Below are positions 6,791 to 6,868 of a DNA stretch of 6,868 nucleotides, piece after piece (the stretch's first letter is position 1; each line of letters starts with the position of its first letter). The stretch comes from Cryomorphaceae bacterium (GTDB lineage Bacteria > Bacteroidota > Bacteroidia > Flavobacteriales > Schleiferiaceae): NCBI GenBank assembly GCA_003444795.1, contig DLWR01000103.1, positions 1 through 6,868 on the forward strand, written 5' to 3'. A program made the position numbers and the translations under genes. The notes beneath the pieces were generated by a model, which was not told the DNA's origin, searched no databases, and saw nothing but the letters and a program-made list of their open reading frames with translations.

Positions 6791-6868
6791 TTACTTGAGC
6801 CACTGATCCAACCAGGAGAAGAACTCAGCGTGCCAAACCAGGCCATTCTGTGGGCTCAACACCCAGTG
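6791..6868 (-). CDS. S9 family serine peptidase (prolyl-oligopeptidase / DPP-like), C-terminal 25 residues only
   Basis: The window's right edge cuts this minus-strand gene, leaving 25 codons and a TAA (6793-6791). The visible peptide begins H-W-V-L-S-P-Q-N-G-L and ends in E-F-F-S-W-L-D-Q-W-L-K. This is the typical end of bacterial S9 acylaminoacyl-peptidase/DPP5-like enzymes, where the pattern HWVL-PQN-x-x-x-W is followed by a final helix with W-L-D. The first visible residue would be the catalytic histidine of the Ser-Asp-His triad, by analogy with the family. Its catalytic serine and propeller domain lie outside the window, so subfamily and export cannot be judged. It directly precedes the M16 peptidase gene on the same strand. 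Confidence 0.8.
   Translation of the reverse strand, partial: HWVLSPQNGLVWHAEFFSWLDQWLK

Noticed and set aside
6649..6846. Minus-strand open frame of 65 codons spanning the S9/M16 junction
   Set aside because: Out of frame with both the S9 tail and the M16 peptidase, each of which matches its family in its own frame.

Overview
The window looks like chromosomal DNA of a member of the Bacteroidota, probably a Flavobacteriales-type lineage with fairly high G+C (judged by eye at a little above half). The strongest evidence is the gene at 985-3102. It encodes a secreted protein with an SprB-type module and a C-terminal type IX secretion (T9SS) sorting domain, a combination largely confined to this phylum. 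The lack of convincing Shine-Dalgarno sequences and the Bacteroidota-like O-methyltransferase fit this. The species cannot be named from the window.

Plus strand, 1-4868: four tightly packed genes that look like one operon. In order they are the 3' part of galE (UDP-hexose 4-epimerase, 5' end outside the window), a 705-residue T9SS cargo protein, rfbB (dTDP-glucose 4,6-dehydratase) and kdsB (CMP-Kdo synthetase). Gaps are 16 and 4 bases, and rfbB and kdsB overlap by 14 bases. Three of the four make activated sugars for lipopolysaccharide or other surface glycans; the fourth is an exported surface or secreted protein.

Minus strand, 6868-4865: a second compact group reading towards the first. 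In transcription order it holds the last 25 codons of an S9-family (prolyl-oligopeptidase/DPP-like) serine peptidase, an M16 zinc peptidase of 418 residues and a cation-dependent O-methyltransferase of 214 residues. Gaps are 14 and 10 bases. The two operons meet with no spacer: the stop codons of kdsB and the methyltransferase are both carried by one CTAG palindrome at 4865-4868.

The window is almost entirely coding. There are no RNA genes, mobile elements, CRISPR arrays or non-coding stretches over 20 bases. I found no clear new system. The points worth a second look are an atypical, shortened substrate-side segment in KdsB, a small gate residue in GalE suggesting N-acetylhexosamine substrates, an uncharacterised T9SS ectodomain placed inside a glycan-precursor operon, and the zero-spacer convergent junction.
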